From contig JACATO010000212.1 in the NCBI GenBank assembly GCA_018389105.1, positions 200,001 to 264,000 of the forward strand: DNA of 64,000 bases, read 5' to 3'. The DNA is from Nautilus pompilius. Lineage: Eukaryota > Mollusca > Cephalopoda > Nautilida > Nautilidae. Each line of letters opens with the position of its first letter. Position 1 is the first letter of the stretch. The notes below the pieces were generated by a model. That model had not been told where the DNA came from and ran no database searches. It worked only from the letters and a program-made list of their open reading frames with translations. Shown in pieces: positions 25,158 through 36,593 of this stretch. The position numbers and the translations under genes were made by a program.

Positions 25158-28100
25158 TAGATTTTATGGTTTTAACCTTTATATACTGATTTTTATTGCA
25201 TAGTAGTATTAACTACAATTAACCTTTTAATAATAAGTTATCTGATGCTGGACCTAACGCAAAGTTGGCAGTGTAGTTCATTTCTGTTTGTATTATAAGA
25301 GAGTGGAAAAGCAAAAATCAAAAATTTGATATTTAATGGTTTCAACTTTATTTTCAGAGGAGAGAGAGAGGAGAGAGAGAGAGAGAGAGATTTCTTATCC
25401 AATCACTAAATGTAGAACATCTGGCCTTATTCCAATGTGCCCCAATTAGATTACTAGAATATCACACTCTTATGCTATCTACCTGTTTCATGTTTGACCG
25501 ATTTAGTGAACAAGAAGTATTCTCGTCCTGCCTTACTCAACAGGTCAAATTAAGATTTGCAAACTAAAATTTCTAAATGCTTAATCGTAACATTAAAAAA
25601 ATACATGAACTCAACTTTTACAAGATCATTTAAATGAAACTTTCATGAAAATGTCTTTAGGTATCCCAACTTGAAAAATCTTGAGAGACTAGAGTCGCCA
25701 CCTGAACATGAAAGGACGTCTGTTTCTCTGAAGTCGACTAGAATTCCACGATGTGTTTTTACACTTCCGAAAACAAGATCAGTGTCCAAAAATGACGTTT
25801 CTTGATAAATTAAAGATCGGTGAAAATGTCTTTTACTAAAATTGTGAGTGCCACGTTTCCAAATTTTTCGTGAGCGGAAAGTAAGTAGCAAAAATATCTA
25901 TTTTACAGCGGGGAATCCTGGAAACTCTAAGTAATTTTTTGGGTTTCAAAGGAATATCTCGAACAAATCATCCAGAAATTTGGAAATTAAAAGAAAATCA
26001 AAAGTGATCAAACATCGAATAAACCTGTCTTATTTTCACTTCAGATGAAGCTTTCGATAAAATTCCGTGCAAAAGACTAACCTTATGAATTAAGAATTTC
26101 CATGCAGTTTCAAAGACGTGTATTGTCTTCATAACAACAAGTCAGTGGTGTTGCAAGCTCTCAGGATACAGACTGTGATACACATCGGCTGATATGAACA
26201 TTTCTGTTGGAGTTAATGCTGAAAATGATAAAATTAAATTTAATGCGTAACTAAAGAAAATGTACTGGATTCGTTAGTAAAGTGAAAATTGGACATGAAA
26301 ACTACAAATATAAAATTATTCAAGAATTAATAGAATTGAATATATCATTGTTCTGTCGAATTTACTTAAATAGGAAATGAAGTTATAAAGAGATCTAGGT
26401 TTTATTATTAACAAGAATATGAAATTTGAATAGCAGTGTATTTCATGTGCTAACAAAACTAATAGAATGACAGAAATAATTAACCACACTCATCAAAGAA
26501 AAACCAAAGAAATTTTATAAGATTTTTTGTTCATACCTTGAATACATTTTACAGAAATGAAGTTCTCAGCTTACTTAAAAACTATTATGAAAGTATTTTT
26601 AAAAACATCAGTATAGATTTAAAGGAAGTAGTTTAGGTTTGAAAAATCAAGGTCGTGCTGAACAAATAAATTATTAGACTTTTTAGTGTATTAAGGGCTT
26701 TGAGACAGTGGATAGCACAAATGTTCTTTATCTATGGTTTGATATATTAGAAGTCATAACTATTTAGTAATCAAAGTATCAGCTCAGCTTCATATTAGGA
26801 GAAGCAATGGGATTTTTCAGCATTCATTGCACAAATTTAAAAAAAAAGCTAAATTGTTGTTTTGAGACTGATATTGTTTTCTGCTTGCTTTAAGTAAATA
26901 ATTAGATAACATGAAAATATATATAGCAGGATGGAGTTAGGAAAAACACCCAGAAGTCTGTATTGAAGACAATAAGGTGTATATTACACGCTTCCTGTTT
27001 TGACTATCTGATAGGTAAGAATTTCTTTCTAAAATATATATGAAAGCCTAATAAAGAAAGCTTCTTACTTATTTTATACTTTATGCCCCTAGTAACACAC
27101 AAAGTAACCCTAATATCAGCACATCTTTAACTTCAATATTTTTTCAAAAAAAAATTAAGGATAAAAAAGGGCTTTCTACCCCAATTAATTTCATTTTCTT
27201 AAACCTCTTTCTTAATTAATTAACACGATTGCCAGAATAAATTAATCTTAATTAACAGCTGAGATTATGCAAATTAAAAATCAGCACAATAAATATTTTT
27301 TTTTGATTTGTTTCACCAAGAACAAATTTCAAGAACTTACAAGCTACAGTGTTCCTATCTGAACCACATATTTAAAAAAGTAATTAAGATTGATGAGGTT
27401 TTAATAATACGATTTAGAAATTTCAACAGAATTTTTTTTGGCTTGAAACATATTTCGTGTTATTCATAGCAGCCTCAGACGTCAGCACGTGAATTGACCA
27501 GCCATGACAGGCGAGTTCATCCTGTATCTGTATCTGGTGCGTATTGATTATAACAATATGTCATTGGTAAGGATGAATACAGATATAAGGAAACTCATTT
27601 GGAAGGAGGATAGCCATCTTATTCTGAAAAAATCTGTTCGTATCTCATAAATCCATTTGTCTATTTTTCCTATTTATCGGTTCACATTTATTTGTTTGTC
27701 TCGGACTTTGCGTTTTTTGAAATTCGGGCTACGGCTCAGCTTTGCCCTATTATCGTCGTACTGTTTATCTAAAACCAAAAAAAAAAGGGAGTCAAAATGA
27801 AAATCTCACTGCGATTCTGTTCATGACGTATTTTCAGATCGCATCGGATTCTGTTATAAAAGTAAGGTTTCACTGTTAATTTCCGGTTAAAACTTTGATT
27901 TAGACCGCCCAGTAGTCCAGAACACGACGACTCACCGTCTCCCCCGAAGGATTGGCAATCGACATCTTTTTTATGCTTTATTATTATTATTATATTATTA
28001 TTATTTTTGATTTTTTGCTACAATTTTGTCACGGTAAATTACGGCCGGGGGAACGATAATTCACACAGCTCGCCGAATAGTGTAGTTTTCGCTACACTGA

Positions 28101-30539
28101 CGTACATAGAAATTAAATAGCGCATTAAAACCGATAATATAAACACTACTGACTACTTAACATGTTTAGCTGTTAATTTTAAAAAAATATATATAAAATG
28201 GTCCTGATAATTAGGGCTTTCCATGAGTGTGAAGCACTATGTTGTACATGGCGAGGTTACGTCGCCGCCACGTTTTACTCAGATTTCACTCCACTCGATT
28301 CCACTTAACTCTCCTACCCACCGATCGGCCTAAAAAAAGCTACACGTGGATATCGCATGCACTCGCAGCCATGCAAATAATGCAGATTCGTATTTTCAGT
28401 GCGTGACGCAAAAGGAAATAAAGGAAGCGCCCAATCTAGTCTTTTCACAGCCATTGCGCGGACTTAATTCAAATTGTCGATTTACGCGACGTTCGTGACA
28501 AGATCTTAGCCCTACTTATTGGGCGTAGAGACATGTCATTTCTGGACTCCGTAAATCAGAACAGGGGAAAGATGGTCGTATGTGAAGTGGGGTGAACTTG
28601 GGATGAGGATAGCCTGATAGGAAAGGTCTTCCTAACAGGAGCTGGTCTAGGATAGGGAACACTGAAGATCCACTTCATGTCACAGATGTTCCACAGATTT
28701 AGCATAAGGAGAATTAGCCCCAAAACTGATTTGATGAGCGTAAAGAAATGCTGGGGTTGTGGGTGAAAAACTACTTCTTTTGTTACACGAGAATAAAACC
28801 ACATGATTCTAAGTTTTAAATTTCAAGCAATTGAATTTCAAAATTAGTTCTGCTGCTGAGATTGAAAAGTCATTCAGTAGTTTAAATTGACACCAACCTA
28901 GAACGGCACACAACGGGAATGGGCAACTGATTAAGTGATCACTTTCGTGTGAAAATTCAAACTCTATCCAGCTGCAACCTTTCTCTCGGCCTGATGGTAC
29001 TTTTCATCTATTTGGGGAAATTTCAGTACAGGGGGTGAGTAAACCCATTCCTTCTTGGCAATCGTTAAAATCATATGTTTGGCGTTTTCTATCATGTACC
29101 CAATTTAGATGGTCCAAGTTATCATCTAACGTAATTTATTATCTATTTTTGGAGTCGACAAATAAGCGTTGTCTTTCTTTGATGATCTCTTATCCGAGCT
29201 ACGGTCGTCAAGGTCTAGGTCACATTGCAGAATATCCCAGTCTTAATGACTTGTCGAAGTATGATTCGCCGAGACTTGCGGCGTCTTTGCCGATGGCCTA
29301 ATGTCTTGGAGAATTAGAAATGCGAACGCCAAAATCAGCCGCAAAGCTGTAATTTTGCTCGATTTGTCACAACATCCGGAAGCGGTCTCATAGAGGGAGC
29401 AGCTGCTGGAGAAATAGTCAGTTTGGTTTTTTTCTTAACTCTCCACCTACCGACCATGGAAGCAACAATTTAAGCTAGGCGTTGAATAAAGTCAACTATG
29501 CACGTGTGTTCAGTATAACGTACGACCCGTGTTATAGTGAACATTCTTCTTTGCTGAGAAGTTCTCACGTGTTACCTGATAATGGTCTTACATGTTGGAT
29601 TTTTTGAGACCTTGCATCACCTTTCTCTTACAGAGAAACCATCAGTAGATGTTAAATGTCAGGTTATCCTTACTTAAAATAAAAACAATTAATTAAAAGT
29701 ACTTTTTAATTCTTTATCCTTACTCTTTAAACAGGTTGAAAATCTATCTTTTCTCTACATTTAATGAATGTCATTTAAAAATACATTTCTATTTGGCATT
29801 TATTTAGCATTTAATACTTTTTGTATTTAATTCCCTGCATATATCACTAATGTGTCTTTACCCACCCGTTAAAGATGAAGCTGAGGTTTTGTTTCGCATT
29901 ATTTTACTCAGTGTCTATAAACAAATAGCAACTAATAGTTCTTGTTTACACTTTTTCTCTCTAAAATTAATGATCTAAACCTATCTGAGATTTTCATAAT
30001 TAACTAAAAGCCTTTTGATGTTTTAGCATGCAAAGACTTTACGCAAACAAATAAAAACAATGTAAAGCAGAATTCAACAATTTACCGACTGTAGCTGTTT
30101 GGAACTTTAAGCACAGAGATCACCAACAAAAAGTATTTCTCACCGGAGTATTTACAACAGGCTCCAATGTCTTAGAAAGGGCCTAGATTCTAGAATAAAG
30201 ACAGTTATTGGTGTTTAGTTTAGCACTATCCCTGTAGAATATCACCACAGTTGTGTTGATAACGTTACGTTGCCAGTATTTTTCTAACACACTGACGACT
30301 GCATGAAATGGTTTAGTTAACAGTGGGTGCGTGGGCATAAGAAAAACAGCAAAAAGGAGTTTGTCCATGCTTACGGTCATAAAGCCTATACAAAAATATT
30401 CTGATGAAACTAGGTACGAATTTATCGAGGACAAAGCCTTTCCACACGATACAAAATTGACCATAAAGTTTTACGCATAAAGTTCATTAAGACAGGGTTC
30501 GATCCATTAAGTGACGTTATAGCTACGACTAATTAATAC
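25158..30539. other. AT-rich intergenic DNA with minor repeats
   Basis: Contains a short GA run near 25360-25390 and a short TTA run near 27978-28005. The segment 28240-28560 is less AT-rich and holds an octamer-like ATGCAAATAA near 28372, but no gene is recognised. Frames at 25643-25891, 28556-28804, 29035-29301 and 30183-30464 have no family resemblance. Confidence 0.4.
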
Positions 30540-31330
30540 CTACATCCTCTAAACAACTTTTAGTAGCGACTATGGCCATGTCTGGCTTGTGCTACAGTAT
30601 TCCACCTAGAACTATTCTCGCACGATCATCTTCCGCAGTATCGTCTACGAAGGTAAACTGATTGCAGCGACACTTTGTGCAAACGATATAACAATAAGTA
30701 TGATGAACTCATCCCCGTGGCGCAGACCTGTATCAGTTCCATCAATGAGAATCGCTTCATTTTTGTAGTCACGTGACATAGCGCCCCCCTAGAATAGAAC
30801 ATTCCCACCCGCCCAAAATGCTTTCTAACACTTTAGGGTCAGTACAACGTTTTTTTGGTCTGTCAAAGGCGTGAACGATCGTCAGCAAGCGAAGGTTGAA
30901 TTGACTCCTATCGCAGAAGAAAACCCCGGCTTAACTATTCTGCCGAAGTCTATCGCAAATGCGTCCTAACCTTAACCCCATTCTCGCTCGACGATGCACT
31001 GGTGGTAGTGCGTGAAACATTAGACACTTTGTTACATTCTGGTGCGAGACGCGGGTCTCGCAGACCTGTTTCGACTCCTGGATGGAATGTGCCAAGACAG
31101 TGCGGGTACGCCGAACCACATAAATGTAACATTGATGGTCAGGGATACCGTGGTGTCTTCTGCCAGGTCTTCTGTGAACTGAGCCAGTTTCTCTATGCGT
31201 TTGCCAGTCAGCTGGCAGCACGGACGTGCTACACCAAGTTCGGCAGACACATCTTTCTGAATAATTCCAATCCATAACCTGGCTATGGCCGTTCATGCTA
31301 AGTCGTAGCCGAAACGCCATACTCTCCATA
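30540..31330 (-). pseudogene. Tc1-like transposase fossil
   Basis: Visible across frames on the minus strand. FFCDRSQFNL near 30900-30925 corresponds to the first catalytic motif (F-x-DESRF type, here DRSQF with the Asp kept near 30912). LIDGTDTGLRHGDEF near 30700-30750 matches the conserved segment between the catalytic residues. FTFVDDTAEDDRARIV at about 30612-30656 matches the second catalytic motif (FxQDNAxxHRARIV type, with His changed). The first-to-second Asp spacing of about 90 residues fits Tc1. The DDE glutamate motif expected near 30540 is not recognisable. The N-terminal DNA-binding half up to about 31330 is inferred from position and composition. Stops and frameshifts abound. Confidence 0.7.
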
Positions 31331-32341
31331 TTCGTTAACTTTAGTAATTGTTTGTGACAGGTTTTATACTTAAATTAGCCGCCGTTATGCATATATGCAA
31401 TCACCTGACACTAGTGACTTTTGTGAAGTGCACCCCCATGCTGACACAAAGAGCCATGTGCAGCACGTGAAGCAATAGAATTGTCACATAAATCAAGCAT
31501 GGGTTGACAAAAACTCGAAGGATCCCAAGAGGCCGTCTACAATAGCCAAGGTGACTTAAATAGCTTTACAAGAGGTCTCATGCATAATATTCATGCATTG
31601 TTTTGTTCAGCGTATATATCAACGATAATTACTAGTTTAGATTTTATAACTAGCGCACCTTAAGCTTCCATATTAAGTAAACTCGGTTCTAAGAACGCAA
31701 GAAAAGCAAATAAATACATTTTAGACTAATACTTTTTATTTTGTAATTTTCTTCGCTGGCATAAATGCTATTCCAGTTCACTGATGATTCTCGAAAAGAT
31801 TTTCGACTGTATAAGATAGTTTGAAATTTTAACGAGCAATTGAAGTAACCCTGAAAAAATTCGTTATATTTTATGATAACTGAATCTAATGTCAATTATA
31901 GAAATGTACTAAAGACCAGCCCTCGCTTATAAGAATCAGTAAGTGTACAATATTGCAGTTATTTTCAATGTCGATGTAATTATTCTGCGGAGTACTCAAA
32001 ATGATTCCACTTTTCTAATAACGAGAGTGGACAAACTCATAATTTTTTTTTTATGTACATCTGCAATTATTGATGTAAGCTTCGTCTCCGAGAATGTAAC
32101 GATTATGTGACAGTCCAGGAAGACATAATCAATAACACCAGCATATTTTTGGTAAAAAGACATATATCTATAGATACTTGCGTATAGATCTTTTCGGCGT
32201 CTGACATTAGGATATATATGATTTTTAGCTTTTTATTACCAGTTACTGAACTTTTATTGAAAAAGAAGACTTTCTTGGGATGTTGTATCTTAATTTTCAA
32301 AGCCTTGAGAAGGAATAATCTTCCAAACTGAATATTATTCA
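31331..32341. other. AT-rich intergenic DNA, nothing recognised
   Basis: No gene, RNA or transposon signature supported between the Tc1 fossil and the CA array. Confidence 0.4.
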
Positions 32342-32655
32342 AACACACACACAAACACACACACACACTCACACACACACACACTCACACACACTCACCA
32401 CACTCTCACACACACTCACACCACACTCACACACACACTCACACACACCACACACACACACACTCACACACTCACACACACTCACACACACACACACTCA
32501 CACACACTCACACACACACACTCACACACTCACACACTCACTCACACACACTCACACTCACACACACTCACACACACTCACACCACACACACTCACACAC
32601 TCACACACACACTCACACACACACTCACACACACACTCACACACACTCACACACA
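32342..32655. repeat. (CA)n array with regular CACACTCA variants, about 310 bp
   Basis: CA repeats punctuated every 6-16 bp by CT substitutions (CACACTCACA), with a few CACCACA phase slips. It is the inverted counterpart of the TG/GTGTGAGT array at 33751-33985. Confidence 0.96.
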
Positions 32656-33746
32656 AACTTCTAGAATTCGACACGATACGATTATTAAAAATATATTGTC
32701 CAACGTCGAGAATTTCCAAAGGAATTTGGTGAATTTAGGATTACTGAACACATCTCTCCCCTTTCGTATAGCTAGAGATTATTGTTCAAAGCTGTTCTGC
32801 ATGGTCATATAGCTCAGATCTCACCAACTTCCTCTTGCTTTACAGAAGATCATATGAAAAAAGAAAGATAAAAATGCAAAATCCATTAATTTAAAGCAAT
32901 AGTTAATTATTGCAAGTCTTACCTAATAGGTCATTTTTCTATAGTGACACCAAAATAAATTGAAATTTTGGAGCTAAATTTTCAGATGCATGCGAATACT
33001 GGTATAAACAAAAATTCGATAAGATATTATATAGTTTTATAGGAGGAAAAACAAGCAATAAAAATGCTGATGTTTCTGCTGTCAGGTTCTCTGATCAAGG
33101 AATACTTATCCAGGCCGTATATGGTTTCCAGAGAAAGCACAGCATATAAAAGTCGTCCTCGTAGGATGTGAATTTTCAAACTTGTCGCCAGTTTCAAGCT
33201 CGATACAATACTGATTTGGCGATGGCAGAGTTCGTTATCGTCTTCATCATCATAAATACCGGGGCGACTTAACGACCTCGATTTCGAGGTTTACGTAGCT
33301 CTGCCAGAGACCACGTACCTATCGGGATTTCCACACCTGTCCTCTCTCGCTGTTGCTCTTCCAATTCTTCCATTCTGGCTGGCTGGCTGGCTCCAGAGAG
33401 TCTGAACTCTTCTTTGCTAGTCGGCGATGTTGGAACTGCTCCAGTATAATCCTGTCTCACTCATGACATTCGCGTTTTTTTTCTCTTCTTTTCGTTTTTA
33501 ACTCACAAAACTATTTTGCATATTTTTGCAGTTGTGATTTAAAATAACGTTATTTTGAGGTTTGCGGTGACATCGATTTTTGAATCACCACGTGATCAAA
33601 ACCCGAGTGCTGAATATACGAGTAAGACCTATTATTAAATTCTAACCATTCTCATTAGTTTCAATACAAAATGTTCCGAAGTTACGTTAATGCAGAATTT
33701 ATCGTCTGTTTTGAAATTTGATTTTGGTCTCCGACTGTCTCGTTAT

Positions 33747-33750
<4 letters not shown>
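32656..33750. other. Unassigned 1.1-kb spacer between inverted CA/TG arrays
   Basis: AT-rich in the first part, with a more balanced segment at 33250-33470 that holds a 63-codon minus frame of no known family. A (GGCT)-like short repeat, GGCTGGCTGGCTGG, lies near 33377-33391. Confidence 0.4.
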
Positions 33751-33796
<46 letters not shown>

Positions 33797-33936
33797 GTGT
33801 GTGTGTGAGTGTGTGTGTGTGAGTGTGTGTGTGTGTGTATGTGTGAGTGTGTGTGAGTGTGTGAGTGTGTGTGAGTGTGTGTGTGAGTGTGTGTGTGTGT
33901 GTGTATGTGTGAGTGTGTGTGAGTGTGTGTGTGAGT

Positions 33937-33977
<41 letters not shown>

Positions 33978-34000
33978 TGTGTGTATCTATCTATCTCTAT
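33751..34000. repeat. (TG)n array with GTGTGAGT variants, then (ATCT)n
   Basis: TG repeats with recurrent GA substitutions that mirror the CT substitutions of the CA array 1.1 kb upstream. The run ends in a short ATCTATCTATCT stretch. The Cys/Val open frame across it is a repeat artefact. Confidence 0.96.
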
Positions 34001-34766
34001 TTCTTCCTTACCGGTCTCAGAAAACCTTGACAGAACTCACCTAAAAAATCAGCAAAAAGAATGGTTTAAATAAGTCAGCTGATACTTTTTAGAATTTCCT
34101 TTGAAATGCTTTCGAACGAGGGTTTTTTCCTCTCTTTTCATACGTCGCTAGAAGAGTTTAAATTTAAAGGATGAGCTGGTTGTAGTTTATAAAAACAACC
34201 AATATTTTTGCTCTATAATTTGTTTGTCCCATATGTACAGAAAGTGAATGTTGCAGTGCGACTGGGCTTAAGAAGGCTTTGGTGGAACGTCCAGATCGTA
34301 ATCACCGGTGTCGAATTGTTCTAATAAACACTTTCTTTGAACTTGAAGAAACTGTTGATAATTGTTTGATTAAGAACTTTTCAACTACTACGTTATACAA
34401 TGTTACAGCAAGTTGTGCTGAGTAGACTTAAATAGTTACATCGTGAAAGACTAATAATGCCCTAAACAAAGAACGGTTCTAGTATTTTATTTCGAATTAT
34501 GCCATTTATTAAATTACGTAACCTAATTGCTTAAAATTTTGGTCAGTAGATTAACCATTTATTTGCAGCATTTAATATATATATATAATAATTTGTAAAA
34601 TTACAAAAGTAAAATTAAAAAGAAACATTCTGGTAGCTTAGAATTTCAAATAAACGGAATTACAAATTCATTATCTAAGAAATAATTACAAATCTTTTCT
34701 ATTGCTTAGTAGATAATTTGCAAGGTTGTGTAAGAGCCAACGAAAACTAAATTAATCAACCTTAAT
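34001..34766. other. AT-rich intergenic DNA, nothing recognised
   Basis: No supported feature before the ACT/ATA array. Confidence 0.4.
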
Positions 34767-34783
34767 TACTACTACTACTACTA

Positions 34784-34821
<38 letters not shown>

Positions 34822-34926
34822 TACTACTAATAATAAAATAATAATAATAATAATATAATAATAATAATAATAATACAATAATAATAATAATATAATAATA
34901 AATAATAATAATAATACATAATAATG
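34767..34926. repeat. Compound (ACT)n(ATA)n microsatellite
   Basis: A run of ACT triplets with two single-base slips changes near 34828 to an AAT/ATA run with repeated phase slips. Confidence 0.96.
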
Positions 34927-36343
34927 ATTCCCTTGTAATGTAACACACAGAGATACACTCTATGCGTTCTTTAGTTTTATATGACGCTTTCTAACTGTAA
35001 AATCTATTTACAGACGTCTTAATTTAAATTAGTGAGAATGCATAATGTCGGTTTTCAATTTAAAACTAGGAATGCCTTTAAAATTCTAAATATGCTTTCC
35101 TGTGTGTAGTTTAAGTCTTGTGAAAGCATAACACATTAACATTCACAGTACTGCGTTTGCAATTTGAGAACGAACAGCAATGACGTCACAGTCGCCAAAG
35201 TGTTTTCTTTGTGATACTGCAGAACAGTTTTTACAGGGTATATGTGTCTTGGGTTAATTAAAATCTGTATTTATCTGGTATTCGCCTTATGCAAGTTTAT
35301 CAAAATATTTCTATTTACAAGTTTGACATTCCATTTTACGTTGGAAACATCAAGAGAAAGGGGCAGCATTTCACACTCGGACGATTGCTTACAACTTACT
35401 GACATCCCTGACTTTTAACGGCTGTCCAGAGAAGAAAATCGAGGCTGGGTGGCTCTGGTGAGAGCTTATTCAAACTGCACATACAAACTGCATCATATAT
35501 GCAAGTGTGTGTAAACAAACATAGATTGATGGCGTAGCTTAGCAAGGATGCATCTATATATTCTTCTGGGAATTTATCTCGTTTACTGCCTAGTTTACAA
35601 CAAGCGGAGCACAAAGAAAACACGTGGGCTATCCATCATTCGAACAAAAAAGGAAGCAGATCGTCTTCTTTGATTTGCTAAATTGGCTACAGGTCATATC
35701 GACAGCGCGGAATGGATATAAGGGGGACAAAAGCAAATGAAGTTACGCGCTGGTCCGGTCTGACGGAGAACCATATAGCGAGGGAAGAAAAGCGATTAAA
35801 TGGCCAAAATCAAATTATTTAATATGGGAATCAGTTCAGTAATTCCAGAGTTCGTTAAGATAACCCTCCCAACACGACTGCCGCATCCGATCGAGTTCGT
35901 AAGAAAGTCAACGCCCCAAATTTACTTTTATTCATAGTTTACGGCTTGACGACAAAAATGGTCTACGACAGACAGGCTCTCCGGAATAGCAGTACTCGAT
36001 AAAACAGAGAAGGAGAGGACCGAAGCGGGGGACTGTTTTGGCACAGCTAGAGACGATAAAACATGTTCGAGACAAGCAATAAATCGCATGTTATATTCAT
36101 ACGTTCTGCATCATCATCCGGCTTTTGGTTTTCTGTCTGTCTTCCATTCTCCCGCTTTTGACAATCACGACCGGCCGTACGACAAGGAGGGCATATTTCC
36201 CAGTGCTAACTTTTATTATTTATGCATTATTCAGTACCGTTTTTGTTTTATGTACTTCTTAAAAGCGAAGCATTTATCTTCGTGTCTGGCTGGAATGGGA
36301 TAATGTATTGCACTATGGAAATCTTATTTTTCCCAGATGGGTG
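34927..36343. other. Intergenic DNA with one CRE palindrome
   Basis: TGACGTCA lies at 35181-35188. The 35640-36070 segment is less AT-rich but gives no recognisable gene. Confidence 0.4.
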
Positions 36344-36593
36344 CGATTTCATCAGAAATCATAGCTGCTCTCCGCAATGTGAAGTCTACTTGAAATTCAA
36401 CGGGAAAACAATCATTGAATCACTGGTTTCGGGCGTATATAGCATCAATATAAAACAAAAGGATGACAATAAAATATTCTGTTGCAACTACTGTCACGGT
36501 GCTTATTTGTCATACGATCTGGAACTCGATGCCGACTTTAATGGAAACAACTCAAATACCATTTTTGTTTGTGCAAGTTTTATCCGAAATTAG
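36337..36593 (+). CDS. Candidate internal or terminal exon, Cys-rich extracellular-like, unknown family
   Basis: A pyrimidine-rich TTATTTTTCCCAG ends at 36336 and looks like a 3' splice site. After it, one frame stays open to a TAG ending at 36593. It encodes about 85 residues with natural composition: GCDFIRNHSCSPQC, a beta-rich EVYLKFNGKTIIES and SGVYSINIK, FCCNYCHGAY, then DLELDADFNGNN. Seven Cys in about 85 residues and an N-x-S site suggest a secreted or extracellular domain. I do not recognise the family. A strong donor-like AA/GTAAGTAG lies downstream at 36829, but in another open frame (36569-36832). It could be a real exon or a decayed duplicate. The upstream continuation to 36222 is probably intron read-through. 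Confidence 0.3.

Noticed and set aside
30931-31329. Three overlapping minus- and plus-strand frames of up to 132 codons
   Set aside because: They overlie the N-terminal part of a Tc1 fossil whose recognisable motifs lie downstream at 30600-30930. None reads as an independent gene.
33690-34073. Cys-Val-rich protein of 127 codons
   Set aside because: It is a translation of the TG array.
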